Assembly: GCA_963838885.1 (NCBI GenBank)
Contig: CAWITB010000044.1
Span: 1-64,000 of the forward strand
Origin: JAICMB01 sp963838885
GTDB taxonomy: Bacteria; Acidobacteriota; Terriglobia; Bryobacterales; Bryobacteraceae
Reading direction: 5' to 3'
Length of the DNA stretch: 64,000 bases
The notes below the pieces were generated by a model. The model did not search any database, had not been told where the DNA came from, and worked only from the letters and a program-made list of their open reading frames with translations. Below are positions 36,401 to 44,372 of this stretch, piece after piece. Position numbers and translations under genes: made by a program. The first letter of the stretch is position 1. Each line of letters starts with the position of its first letter.

Positions 36401-36818
36401 CGCCACCATCGGAGGTCTTCCAGACGCCCCCCTCCGCGGCTCCGATATAGACGGTATTGTTATCGCGAGGGTCCACGGCGACGGCATTGACCCGGCCCGA
36501 CGATACGTACGGCAGATTCTGATCGGTGGGTTGCGGACCGATGAGCGTCCAGGCGCTCGCCCCTGCGGCGAGTGCGCCGGGCGCGCGCTGGGCGGCGTGA
36601 GAGCGTTCGAGGACATGGAGCGCGTTTATCGCCTTAAGTCGCGCACCCGTAGGAATACGGCCGAGCGGATAGGAACGTTGACTGTAGAACCACTGTTCGC
36701 GCGCCAACCGCACGCCGTCGGCTTCAGGATCGCCGTTTGAAGCGTCGCGCCAGCGATCTTGCGCGTTCGAACCGATGGTAAGCGCCGCGGCGGCGAACAC
36801 CCACGCTAATCTCTTCAT
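33468..36818 (-). CDS. Secreted BNR/sialidase-like beta-propeller protein with Solibacter-type C-terminal domain
   Basis: A 1116-residue exported protein. A signal peptide (MKRLAWVFAAAALTIGSNAQ) is followed by many Asp-box/BNR repeats (VWKTSDGGATW, ILKSADGGNTW, LWRSTDAGATW, VYKSVDSGATW, LYRTLDGGNTW), which build one or two beta-propellers. The last 230 residues form the domain known from Solibacter proteins (GGVLAQRSIASVYGLNLA, FFISPTQINFQVP, STGLGDV-like and YQVNAQIPAG segments). Such proteins are thought to bind or process extracellular glycans, but no catalytic residues are evident. The start at 36818 is set by the signal peptide; the open frame continues upstream to 36953 without it. Confidence 0.88.
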   Translation of the reverse strand: MKRLAWVFAAAALTIGSNAQDRWRDASNGDPEADGVRLAREQWFYSQRSYPLGRIPTGARLKAINALHVLERSHAAQRAPGALAAGASAWTLIGPQPTDQNLPYVSSGRVNAVAVDPRDNNTVYIGAAEGGVWKTSDGGATWTPLTDQQASLATGAIALDPSNPDTVYVGTGEDNSSGDSYYGAGILKSADGGNTWTNIVGPFLRDRIAAIAVHPSDGKTVLCASFAGLWRSTDAGATWSRVLPTPASATGAATEVFFDPADGSVAYAGVNFGTGKGNGVYKSVDSGATWKQLTGSGANSLPGSNVGRVEIAIAPSTPSTLYAMIGDSSTANGQALLGIWKSLDSGDTWNQLTSVPAAAFGKQLWYTNVLGVDPTNADVVIAGALLLYRTLDGGNTWQALPQTGPNGIELHVDEHALTFTPDGSKLYIGNDGGMYSATAVDGARVSWTALNDTLALTQFYPGMSLDPQDAQFSLIGTQDNETQIYAGALSWSTFTCGDGAGAAVDRLTSQILYTACASGTIGGYPIAILKSPDGGNSNFLAQYGIDESDREQFIPPLVLDNANPRTLYYGTVRVWQSVDGAGRWNAISPDLTNGSYTIKSMAIAPSDSSTVYAATGTTNSATDPSFTTPRRGLLQVTRNALAGSGAVWTQAAAAGLPIRSITRVAVDPIDPQTVYVVVSGFGTGHVFRSADAGASFSDISSDLPDLPVNDIVVDPDLPDTLYIATDAGVMVTSNAGGAWLPLGSGLPQVVVQGIALHRGARILRAATHGRSAWDIPVPLVSASLQPHIASLSPNLVNAGSGDLTLLVNGSNLVAGDIVRCNGENLATTFLSPGQLRAQVPAADLALPGRATITVFLPSTGGGASNQLDLSIGPAPAATNQSAVSDANPAGGGVLAQRSIASVYGLNLAAETSLADAAPPLPWTLGDTTLTLGGNGVPLFFISPTQINFQVPFLSVSRNTPEPLVIKHGDLSVTITVTLGQYAPALFTTNSQGSGQGSILISGTSSLAAPDGAFPGSRPASAGEFISIYCTGLGDVSSRPGLGSPSPANPLSRTLTSPTVTIGGMNAPVTFSGLAPGYVGLYQVNAQIPAGAPSGDAVAVVLSIAGLTSNTATIAIQ

Positions 36819-37137
36819 ACGATAAAAGTAAATAGTATATAAGAAAACAGGATTAGTAGGGCTTGTGGAAATGTGGATTTCCGGGTAAGCGGCGGAAGCG
36901 ATTAGAGTTCCATGAAAGCGCATCTGTGGATTCGACGCTACGCGCGGTGGCAAAAATGCCTTGCGACTAGCGATGCACAGGAAGCAACCAAATTTTCGAG
37001 GGGTTCCCGTGTATAAAGATAGAAATCGTTTCTGAAGCAGGCGCTTAGGCTGTGGATGAAATTGTTGAATTGCGGTTCGGGTTTTCTATGCCGCCTCGCG
37101 AAGGTGGATTGTTCGACCGATCCCCTGAGCGCTCGTT
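36819..37137. other. Non-coding gap with repeated TGTGGAT words
   Basis: About 320 bases with no gene. It holds a small inverted repeat GGAAAT-GTGG-ATTTCC at 36867-36882 and three TGTGGAT-type words (36872-36880, 36925-36933, 37051-37059). On the minus strand TATACT near the BNR gene start could be a -10 element. Otherwise nothing was recognised. Confidence 0.4.
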
Positions 37138-37533
37138 TCAGACGTTAGGCCGTGTCGGCCAGCCTCCAGCGTCGCCAATGGCATTGGCGACCAGGATACG
37201 CCCTGGCTCTCGGGCTCGGAGGATGGCTACGACCTGGCCGGCCTCTGCCTGCATGAAGTAGGGATCAAGGAAATCATCGCGACGCCCATCGGGCGGCTCC
37301 AACACGGGCACGTCCCATTTTTGTGAACGGTTCGTTACCCAGTTCTTGTACTGCTCGGCAATGCCGTTCAGTTCATTGCGAGTCACACGCTTGCCATCGC
37401 GATACGTGTTGAAGAATCTCATGACTCTCTCGGGCTGTTGAAACGGTTAGATGAGCCCGTTCAACAACAGCCGATCAAAGCACCGATAATGCAGCCGGAT
37501 GCTATTCTGATGGTGCTCGGAAAAAGCGTTCAT
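37138..37533 (-). pseudogene. Nonsense-mutated, truncated hypothetical gene of a dispersed family
   Basis: An ATG at 37533 with a strong GGAGGT six bases upstream starts NAFSEHHQNSIRLHYRCFD; codon 29 is TAA, after which the same frame goes on PFQQPERVMRFFNTYRDGKR and ILEPPDGRRDD-like sequence (VLEPPDGRRDDFLDPYF), then VVAILRAREPGRILVA and stops at 37138. I recall this as a widespread uncharacterised family in which the stop position is Gln and which continues for over 100 more residues. So the copy has both a premature stop and a lost C-terminus. Confidence 0.6.
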
Positions 37534-37699
37534 GGTGTTACCTCCTGCGTGGTCAGATACCAGGAGCATAACGCCATGGACGCCTCTATGGAATCACTGT
37601 CTCATTCCGCTTTGTGGGATACCAAGAGCGGAGCCCCATATGCGTTAACTTACGGCCTTTCGAGGGCCGGCGTTGCTTTCCTTTCTCCGCGTGGGTAAC

Positions 37700-38224
37700 T
37701 TAGGACGCAATTGCGTCATGAGCAACGGCGCGAATCGAGCTAGGCTGAGGACGCACCAGCAAGTACAGGGCCATCGCGTGCGTGATCATCAGCAATGGCA
37801 CATAGATGATCGGGATCGCATAGGTGGCGCCTAACTGTCCTGCTAGCGCGGGAAGACCCGCTTGAATGCCGTGATAGTAAGCTACGAGGATGTCGGTTGT
37901 TCCGACGAGATTGAAGGCTACGACGAAGGACCAAAATAGGGTACGTATTCTTACGGTCATCAGCGCCAGTATGGCCAGTATTCCGGTTGCGAAGTCCCCG
38001 TAAGCGGCGAACACCGCGAAGCGGGCGGGCAGATTGGGGCCCACAATTCCTGGGAGCAGGAAGACAAGCCCGAAGAACCGAAAGCTGTGTAGTGTCGCGA
38101 TTGCACGGTGCGCAGCAACCCGGTCCATCGCCCGGAGCTTCGGCATCCCGTAAACACGAAAGCAAAGCAGCCAAGCGCCATAACCCAAGACCAGATGAAG
38201 CAGGAAGATGATTTGGGGCGACAT
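37700..38224 (-). CDS. Four- or five-helix inner-membrane protein
   Basis: A 174-residue hydrophobic protein with helices around residues 3-22, 45-65, 72-92, 100-125 and 140-160. Charged loops such as RVYGMPKLRAMDRVAAHRA lie between them. Its start codon overlaps the stop of the NmrA-family gene (TAATG), so the two are translationally coupled and probably under the same TetR-type control. I recognise no catalytic motif. Confidence 0.8.
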   Translation of the reverse strand: MSPQIIFLLHLVLGYGAWLLCFRVYGMPKLRAMDRVAAHRAIATLHSFRFFGLVFLLPGIVGPNLPARFAVFAAYGDFATGILAILALMTVRIRTLFWSFVVAFNLVGTTDILVAYYHGIQAGLPALAGQLGATYAIPIIYVPLLMITHAMALYLLVRPQPSSIRAVAHDAIAS

Positions 38225-39151
38225 TATTGGCCTCCCCCGGTCATGGAGTCGATGTTCGCCCGGAAGAACTCCTCCAGCGTTCTTGGATTGCGGCCGGTTA
38301 CGAGTTGCACGGTGTCGGTGCTGTGGTAAGTTTGCCGATTCGTTCGGTAGTACTGCCAAAGGTGGCTCAGATGGGCAAGCGCATGAGGGTTGATTCGCTC
38401 CTTCACCGCGTCAGCCCACTGTTCGTCCGTGATTGGTACGTAGCGGACGGTTCGTCCGATCGCCAGGCCGAGAGTTTCGATCATCTCCTTCACGGAGAGT
38501 GTTTCGCTCACGAGAGGATACACAGTCTGTGTCGGGAAACCCGGCTTAGCCAGAAGAGTTGCGGCTACGCGGCATACGTCTTCCGCGCCGGCGAGTGGAA
38601 TCACCGTTGTGTCGGCGCCCCATGGGAGAAAGGCGGTGTTGTGCTCAGCCACGCTGCCGCTGATAAGCGCGCGGACGTTTTCGTAGTAAGGCGGCGCTTG
38701 GATATGAACAGCTCCGATCTCTGCCCAATCAAAGATGTGATCCGCCAACCGGTGCTGCAGATTGCGGAATGAGGGTGCGTGTTGGAGATCGCGAAAGGCG
38801 GCGTCATGGGGCGTACCCTGAAACTGCGAGTTGTTCACCACCAACTCGAGTTTTGTGTCGCGGGCGGCGGCGGCGAAGATGGCGGCAGCCTCCAGCAACC
38901 CGTCGGTAACCGGATACGTGAAGAACGCGCGCTTCACGCCTCGCATCGCCGTCTGAACTGACGCCGGATCGAGGAGATCGCCCGCGACGATCTCGGCGCC
39001 TTGCTTGCGGAGTTCGATCAGACCGGACGTCCAGTTTGTGGACAAAGGCACGTACGGAAATTCCCTGCTTGAGCAGGAGACCGGCGACGACGCGCCCGGT
39101 TGAACCTTGTGAGCCGCCCGCCGCGCCTGTAATGAGAATGGGCTGGGACAT
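38224..39151 (-). CDS. NmrA-family NAD(P)-binding protein, with one-base frameshift
   Basis: An NmrA/atypical SDR protein of about 308 residues after repair. The Rossmann start MSQPILITGAAGGSQGSTGR (39151, preceded by AGGAGG at seven bases) is in one frame up to VHKLDVRSDR; the rest, LRKQGAEIVAGDLLDP to the end, is in the next. Dropping one A at 39013-39014 joins them. Later motifs include RAFFTYPVTDG, PPYYENVR and PLVSETLSVKEM. Relatives are NADPH sensors or quinone/azo reductase-like enzymes. It is divergent from a TetR-family gene that may control it. Confidence 0.85.
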
Positions 39152-39177
39152 GAGAAGTCCTCCTTTTCTGGTCATGG

Positions 39178-39193
39178 GATGATTAACATCATC
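39178..39193. promoter_or_regulatory. Inverted repeat in the TetR/NmrA intergenic region
   Basis: GATGAT and ATCATC flank TAAC, a 6-bp perfect dyad 27 bases upstream of the NmrA-family start, between two divergent genes one of which encodes a TetR-type repressor. This is where such a repressor's operator is expected. Confidence 0.45.
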
Positions 39194-39266
39194 TTATAGA
39201 TTCGACTTCCTTGCGCAGATTCGGCTGCTGGGTGGTGGGATGATGGTGAGCTTCCTATAATGAGCC

Positions 39267-39858
39267 ATGCGTTACGCGGCGCGAGCACAAGGCGGAAGTC
39301 CACGAGAAGATTGTCAAGGACGCCTCGCAGCGCGTACGAGCGGAGGGCTTAAACGGCGCAGCAGTTGCCGCGGTAATGCGTGACGCTGGTTTGACGCATG
39401 GCGGCTTCTACAAGCACTTCAGCAGCAAGCATGAGCTACTGATGGAGTCGCTGCGGGATGCCTTCCGGGATATCACCGGCCAGTTGGTTCGCGCGGCCGA
39501 ACAGTCGCACTCAGAACCGGCGTGGAAGGCCATTGTCAGGGCCTACCTCAGCGTGGAATACTGCGCTCATCCCGAGCGCGGTTGCCCGCTGACGGCGCTT
39601 GCCCCCGAACTGGCGCGGGTGGACGAGACGATGAGACCCCGCGTATTCAGCGAAATGGTCAATTATAGGGATCGAATGCTTCCCTTTATGCCCGGACGGC
39701 GAACTGCCGACAAAGAGCGCGCCTTCTTTATGATCTTTTCAGCAATGGTCGGGGCAGTTGCGATTGCGCGTGTGTTGCCCGAACGCGCGATGCAAGAGAA
39801 AGTGCTGGCGAGTACAAGGGAGTTCCTTCGCGCACTTGTGAAAGGCTCGGATAAATGA
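39267..39858 (+). CDS. TetR/AcrR-family transcriptional regulator, with one-base frameshift
   Basis: A regulator of about 196 residues when repaired. It begins MRYA at 39267; with one G of GCGGCGCG (39276-39281) removed the frame continues REHKAEVHEKIVKDASQRVR and GAAVAAVMRDAGLTHGGFYK, the typical TetR helix-turn-helix. The C-terminal ligand domain (GCPLTALAPELARVDE) is of the kind found next to redox enzymes. It is divergent from the NmrA-family operon. As written, only a truncated product from an internal ATG at 39376 lacking half the DNA-binding domain could be made. Confidence 0.85.
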
Positions 39859-39945
39859 GTTGGGATCCTCATATCCAAGCAGATATGCTGTTTCGTTCAA
39901 TTCGAGCGAGACCTGCCGCAAATAGTGCTGCGCCATGTCTCTCAT
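39845..39945 (-). pseudogene. AraC-family helix-turn-helix remnant
   Basis: On the strand opposite the TetR 3' end a short frame reads AQHYLRQVSLELNETAYLLG and then YEDPNSFIRAFHK, which is the second helix-turn-helix of AraC-family regulators. Nothing of the rest of the protein is present. It is joined directly to a VapC start fragment. Confidence 0.6.
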
Positions 39946-39992
39946 CGAAATGCCCAGCAGCCTGCTACAGATGCATCCAGCACAAACGGCAT
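39942..39992 (-). pseudogene. VapC start fragment
   Basis: MPFVLDASVAGCWAFR followed by a stop is the first 16 residues of a PIN-domain toxin, including its first Asp. The sequence then runs without a gap into the AraC remnant. It lies 35 bases downstream of the tRNA-Cys gene on the same strand. Confidence 0.55.
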
Positions 39993-40027
39993 TTGGGGTT
40001 CGCGACTCGCGGCTTCTTGAACTTGTA

Positions 40028-40102
40028 TGGAGGCGCGGGTCGGAATTGAACCGACGAATAAAGGTTTTGCAGACCTTGGCCTTACCACTTGGCTACCGCG
40101 CC
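40028..40102 (-). tRNA. tRNA-Cys (GCA)
   Basis: The minus strand folds into a cloverleaf: acceptor GGCGCGG pairs with CCGCGCC, the anticodon loop is TCTGCAAAA with anticodon GCA, the T arm is GTCGG-TTCAATT-CCGAC, the discriminator is T and CCA is encoded. Confidence 0.95.
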
Positions 40103-40158
40103 AACGCCGTGAGGGCTTCCCTACAAACGATACCGCGAGCCGGCGGCCGCGGTCAATT

Positions 40159-41259
40159 TCACCGGCGGCGCGCCTCCTCAAGCACGGCCCAATAACGCCT
40201 GGCAACCATTTCCGTCCCGTGATGCGCGGCGATATATTGAGCGGCCCGCGCGCCGATCTCGCGCGCGTCGCAGGGCGAGCCCGCGAGCCAAGCCATCGCG
40301 GCTGCTAATGTCGATTCTTCCATCGCCCCGGTATCGATGCGCACGCACGAATCGTCCGGGAATGGCGCGGTCTCCCGGCCGGCGCTCAGCAGAACCGGTT
40401 TACCAATTCCCATAAGCCGGATCGCGATGCCGGATGTTTCGCCCGCGGCGGGGTAGCGGAGATTGACACAGGCGTCGACAGCGGCGGCGTGCAGCCAGAA
40501 CTCCGCTTCACTCAGATAGCCCACGCGAACGATTCCCGGATTACGCAGCAGCGGTTCGATGGCGCGTTCGAGGTCGCTCGAGGCAAATTCGCCGGCAATC
40601 AGCAGCGCCATATCGCGGCAGCGGCGCGCGGCTTCAAATGCGCGGATAATCGGCAGCAGCCGCTTCGACTCGCGGAGGTGTCCGAAGACCCCGAACAGAA
40701 ATGTCGAGCCCCGGATGCCGAGCTTGGCGCGCAGTCGCTCCATTTCGTATGCGGGCGGCGACTCCGGCGGCGCGAACAAATGCGGAATCTCGTGAACGGC
40801 CGCGTGCGGGGCGTGCGCCTTCACCATCGCCGCCGCCCCGGGATTGTGCACGATCACCGCCCGCGAGCGTTCCGCGACGCGCTTCAGCATGGGGTATTCG
40901 AAATAGCGTGGATCGCCGGAAGATCGAGCGCGCTCACGCCACAGGGAACGGGCTAGGCCGCCGTGCCAGGCGCCGTAGTTGAAGACGAATTCATCGACAT
41001 AACGGGCCTCGCCGAGGCTGCCCAGAAAGAAATGGTGAAGCACGGCGTCGTGCAGCACGATTACGCCCGGTTCAGCGAGGGCGCGGCCGTAGATGGCGTC
41101 GTGCAGACGATTGTTGCCGAGATGATAAAGGTGAACGTCCGCCCGCGCGGCTCCGGGCTCGACCGCGCCGACCTTGCGCAACGCGGCCAGTAACGCGGCG
41201 GAATAGTCCGCAACGCCCGTTGGCGCGGGAGGCAGCGGGGAATGAAAACCAACCGTCAA
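40159..41259 (-). CDS. GT4-type glycosyltransferase
   Basis: A 366-residue GT-B glycosyltransferase. The N-terminal domain begins GFHSPLPPAPTGVADYSAAL, the family's donor/acceptor loop. The C-terminal domain has STFLFGVFGHLRESKRLLP, GYLSEAEFWLHAAAVDACVN and LRYPAAGETSGIAIRLMGIG, the typical E-rich nucleotide-sugar site. It starts one base before the end of the YggS gene, so they are cotranscribed. The sugar and acceptor are unknown; a cell-surface glycan is likely. Confidence 0.88.
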   Translation of the reverse strand: MTVGFHSPLPPAPTGVADYSAALLAALRKVGAVEPGAARADVHLYHLGNNRLHDAIYGRALAEPGVIVLHDAVLHHFFLGSLGEARYVDEFVFNYGAWHGGLARSLWRERARSSGDPRYFEYPMLKRVAERSRAVIVHNPGAAAMVKAHAPHAAVHEIPHLFAPPESPPAYEMERLRAKLGIRGSTFLFGVFGHLRESKRLLPIIRAFEAARRCRDMALLIAGEFASSDLERAIEPLLRNPGIVRVGYLSEAEFWLHAAAVDACVNLRYPAAGETSGIAIRLMGIGKPVLLSAGRETAPFPDDSCVRIDTGAMEESTLAAAMAWLAGSPCDAREIGARAAQYIAAHHGTEMVARRYWAVLEEARRR

Positions 41260-41946
41260 CTACTCTTTCCGCCGCGGCCCAAATAGCGCCGTCCCGACGC
41301 GCACGCACGTCGAGCCCTCCTCGATCGCAACCTCGAAATCGTGCGACATGCCCATCGACAGTTGCGGCAGCGAATACCTTGCAGCCAGCTCCCGCAAGCG
41401 TGCGAAATAAGGCCGGGAGGGCTCCGCTTCGTCGCTCCACGGCGGCATGGTCATCAGACCCGTGAGATTCAGGTTGCGGCACTGGCGCACGGCCGTGACC
41501 AGCTCGTCGAGCTCGCGCGGCTCCGCGCCGGCTTTCGACTGTTCGGCGGAGAGCTTTACTTCGAGCATCACATCGAGGCGCTTGCCTTCCGCATCGAGCC
41601 GCCGCGCCAGCTTCGCGGTGTCGAGCGTCTGCACGACCGCAAAAAGCTCGGCGGCGCGGCGCGTTTTGTTCGATTGCAGATGGCCGATGAGGTGAAAGCG
41701 GGCTTCCGCCAAGGCGCCTAACTCCGCATGTTTGCCCTCAAACTCCTGGACATAATTCTCGCCAAAATTGCGTATTCCGGCCTCGTAGGCCTCGCGCATT
41801 ACAGCGGCCGGAAACTTCTTGGTCACGGCCAATAAAGTAATTTCGCCCGCGGAGCGGCCCGCGCGCGCGGCGGCGTTTTCAATCCCGCTTTGGACGGCTT
41901 GAAGTCTTTCGGCTAATGTTTGCGCCAACACTAATGTTTGTGCCAA
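41260..41946 (-). CDS. YggS-family pyridoxal-phosphate homeostasis protein
   Basis: A 228-residue single-domain PLP-binding TIM barrel of the YggS/PROSC family. The PLP lysine is in LLAVTKKFP (about Lys43); other motifs are GIRNFGENYVQEF, RFHLIGHLQSNK and LSMGMSHDFEVAIEEGST. These proteins keep free PLP levels in balance rather than catalyse a defined reaction. In many genomes it lies near cell-division or surface genes; here it precedes a glycosyltransferase gene. Confidence 0.94.
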   Translation of the reverse strand: MAQTLVLAQTLAERLQAVQSGIENAAARAGRSAGEITLLAVTKKFPAAVMREAYEAGIRNFGENYVQEFEGKHAELGALAEARFHLIGHLQSNKTRRAAELFAVVQTLDTAKLARRLDAEGKRLDVMLEVKLSAEQSKAGAEPRELDELVTAVRQCRNLNLTGLMTMPPWSDEAEPSRPYFARLRELAARYSLPQLSMGMSHDFEVAIEEGSTCVRVGTALFGPRRKE

Positions 41947-41974
41947 GACCGGCGATTACCATGATAAGGGTTCA

Positions 41975-43477
41975 GTGCAATCTAACGTCCGCAGCGGCCG
42001 TCGCGGCGGTCCCGCCGAAATCCGCCAGGCGATCGATCGTTTTCTGCAGGCCGCTAAGCAGCCCGCGTTGCTTGAAGCGGGCGAAGAATCGATTGCGCTC
42101 TCGAGCCACAACCTCGTTCTCGAAGACCGCGGGCCGACGCTGCTCCTGCAAGCCTGGGACGAGCGGCGCAATTTGGTGCGGAGGGTGGCGGAAATCGAAT
42201 CGGAGGGGCGCGGCCGCCTGGAACTGCGCGCGGAGCGCTTCGGCAAGAAGTTCGCCACGTTGACGCTGATCGATCTGGAGCGCGGCGCCCGGGAACGGCT
42301 CGAGCTACGCGGCTCGCGCCTCGAATTTCGCGAACAGATGCGCCGCTTTTTACGCCGGCAGTTCCCCGCTTGTAGGATCGCGGAGCTTTCGACCGAGGCG
42401 AATCTCGAGGACAGCCTTTCTCCCGCCTACGCGCGGGCGCTGTTGCGCGACGGCGCCTCGGCATGGGCGGCGATGGGAGCGGGACCGGATTGCCTGAATA
42501 TCGATGGCGTCCTCAGCTTCGGCCTGATCTGGCTCGATTCCCTGCGGCGGCGCGAACGAGGGCTTACCGTGCGCGGCCTCATCCTGCTGCTGCCCGCCGG
42601 ACGCGAGAGGACGACATGCCTGCGATTGCGTCATTTGAACGCCGGCGTCGCCGAGTTTCGGGTATTTGCGTATACGCCGGAGGGGATGGAGTGCGCCTTG
42701 GACTTGGGCGATTACGGTAACGTCGACACGCGCCTGGAGCCTGTTTGCCGCCATATGCCCGGCGCCGTGGACGAGATAATGGCCGGCTTGCTCGACAAGC
42801 CACATGTCGAAGCCGTGGATCGTCCGGCCGGAGAAATCAGCCTGCGCGTCAACGGCATGGAGTTCGCTCGAACGGCGGGTCAATCGATCGTCTACGGAAT
42901 CGAAACACATAGAGTTAGCAGCGCGTCCAATGTCGGGCGGAGCGGGCCGGAAATCGAGCGCCTGGCGGAGGAATTAGCGCGCGTTCGCAGCGCGGATGCG
43001 CAAGACAAGCTGAATCCTCTCTATGTGCAAGGCCGTGAACTCTGGCTGGAGTCGCGCGTGCGCAAATCTCTGGAACAAATTGACGCCAACTTGTTGCCGG
43101 CGCCCCTTTACGGGCAGGCGCCGACGCTCGCCGCGGGGGATCGCGGAATTGTCGATCTTCTGGCCGCCGGGCGCGACGGACGCCTCTCCATCCTCGAACT
43201 GAAGGCCTCTCAAGATATCCATCTTCCGTTGCAAGCGCTCGATTACTGGATCCGCGTGCAGTGGCATTTGGATCGCGGCGAGTTCGAGCCGGCGGGCTAT
43301 TTTCCAGACATGCGGCTGCGCCGCGAGCCTCCCAAGATGATATTGCTTGCACCGGCGCTCGATTTTCATCCGTCCAATGAAACGGTGCTGCGCTATTTCT
43401 CCCCGCGGATCGAAGTCGAGCGCGTGGGCGTCGCGGCCGACTGGCGGCGCGAAATTAAAATCATGTTCCGGATGTGA
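41975..43477 (+). CDS. Conserved hypothetical protein with PD-(D/E)XK nuclease-like C-terminus
   Basis: A 500-residue protein. The first 330 residues have no domain I recognise, though they are charged and regular (LEDRGPTLLLQAWDERRNLV, GLILLLPAGRERTTCLRLRH). The last 130 residues look like a PD-(D/E)XK fold: an upstream acidic residue in ELWLESRVRKSL, GIVDLLAAGRDG, then SILELKASQDIHLPLQALDY with the E-x-K pair. Enzymes with this core cut or repair DNA, but some have other roles. The next gene starts four bases after its stop and is likely a functional partner. Confidence 0.7.
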   Translation: MQSNVRSGRRGGPAEIRQAIDRFLQAAKQPALLEAGEESIALSSHNLVLEDRGPTLLLQAWDERRNLVRRVAEIESEGRGRLELRAERFGKKFATLTLIDLERGARERLELRGSRLEFREQMRRFLRRQFPACRIAELSTEANLEDSLSPAYARALLRDGASAWAAMGAGPDCLNIDGVLSFGLIWLDSLRRRERGLTVRGLILLLPAGRERTTCLRLRHLNAGVAEFRVFAYTPEGMECALDLGDYGNVDTRLEPVCRHMPGAVDEIMAGLLDKPHVEAVDRPAGEISLRVNGMEFARTAGQSIVYGIETHRVSSASNVGRSGPEIERLAEELARVRSADAQDKLNPLYVQGRELWLESRVRKSLEQIDANLLPAPLYGQAPTLAAGDRGIVDLLAAGRDGRLSILELKASQDIHLPLQALDYWIRVQWHLDRGEFEPAGYFPDMRLRREPPKMILLAPALDFHPSNETVLRYFSPRIEVERVGVAADWRREIKIMFRM

Positions 43478-43481
43478 CCCA

Positions 43482-44345
43482 ATGTCTTTGGATATCTACC
43501 ATAACGTCAAGCAGGCCATCGCGAGCTTGGATCCCCAAGAGGTTCGGGACTTGGCGGAGCGGCCCTTACGCATCGGACTGCATGCCGGAAGCCCGGCGGC
43601 GTACCAGGAGATGCAGCGTTTCTTCGCGCCGGCGCAGGTGTCGGATCGCCGCCGCATCGAGCTGGGCGCGGTCCTGGTGGATGCGTCGAATCTCGAGCAT
43701 CATGACCTCGACATCTACAGTCAGGAGCTGAGCACGCCGCCGCACGGTTTCTACTTTTCGCCGGTTAATCCGGAACGGACCGTGCGCGAGGTTCTCCAAC
43801 GGCGGCCGGAGATGGCGTTGCCATTGGCGCGCTACATCTGTCCGTTCCGGCCCGCGGTGGTGAAACGCATCATTACAAAAATCTCAACGGAGAACGCGCT
43901 ATTTGCGCTCGCGACGGCCCTCCCCGACGTCGTTCCGCTGTTGTCGCTTCCCTGGGCGATTGGCGAGTTCGCCTCCGATACGGCGTTCATCACAGCCAAC
44001 CAGATCCGTATGGCATTCTTTCTGGCCGGCGCGAGCGATCGCCCCATCGGATATCGCGAACAAAAAAGTGAAATCGGAAGCGTTGTCCTGAGCGCGTTCG
44101 GATGGCGAGCGCTCGCCCGCGAGTTGGTTGGAAAAATCCCGCTTGGCGGCGGGTTGCTCCCGAAGGCCGCCGTCGCATACGCCGCGACGCGCGTGGTAGG
44201 AATGTCGATGGAGCGGTATTACCGCATCGGCTACGGCTACACGCGCGAGGAGCGCAAGACGGCCTACGAACAGGCCCTCGAGCGCGGCAAAACCGTGGCG
44301 AATGCCATTCTTTCCGGCTTCAAACGCAATCCGGCGCGAATCTAA
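43482..44345 (+). CDS. Conserved hypothetical membrane-associated protein (DUF697-like)
   Basis: A 287-residue protein. The C-terminal half (FALATALPDVVPLLSLPWAI, ITANQIRMAFFLAGA, KIPLGGGLLPKAAVAYAATR) has the two Gly/Pro-rich hydrophobic segments and the layout of DUF697 proteins, which sit at the inner membrane and are often tied to GTPases. The N-terminal half has no recognised domain. It follows the PD-(D/E)XK-like gene by four bases. The open frame begins earlier, inside that gene; the ATG at 43482 is the only plausible start. Confidence 0.65.
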   Translation: MSLDIYHNVKQAIASLDPQEVRDLAERPLRIGLHAGSPAAYQEMQRFFAPAQVSDRRRIELGAVLVDASNLEHHDLDIYSQELSTPPHGFYFSPVNPERTVREVLQRRPEMALPLARYICPFRPAVVKRIITKISTENALFALATALPDVVPLLSLPWAIGEFASDTAFITANQIRMAFFLAGASDRPIGYREQKSEIGSVVLSAFGWRALARELVGKIPLGGGLLPKAAVAYAATRVVGMSMERYYRIGYGYTREERKTAYEQALERGKTVANAILSGFKRNPARI

Positions 44346-44372
44346 GTAGTACACTCAGGGTACGGCGTATCT

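Noticed and set aside
37432..37465. Hairpin-like CTGTTGAAACGG / CCGTTCAACAACAG
   Set aside because: Imperfect, and it falls inside the decayed reading frame of the hypothetical family, so the codons explain it.
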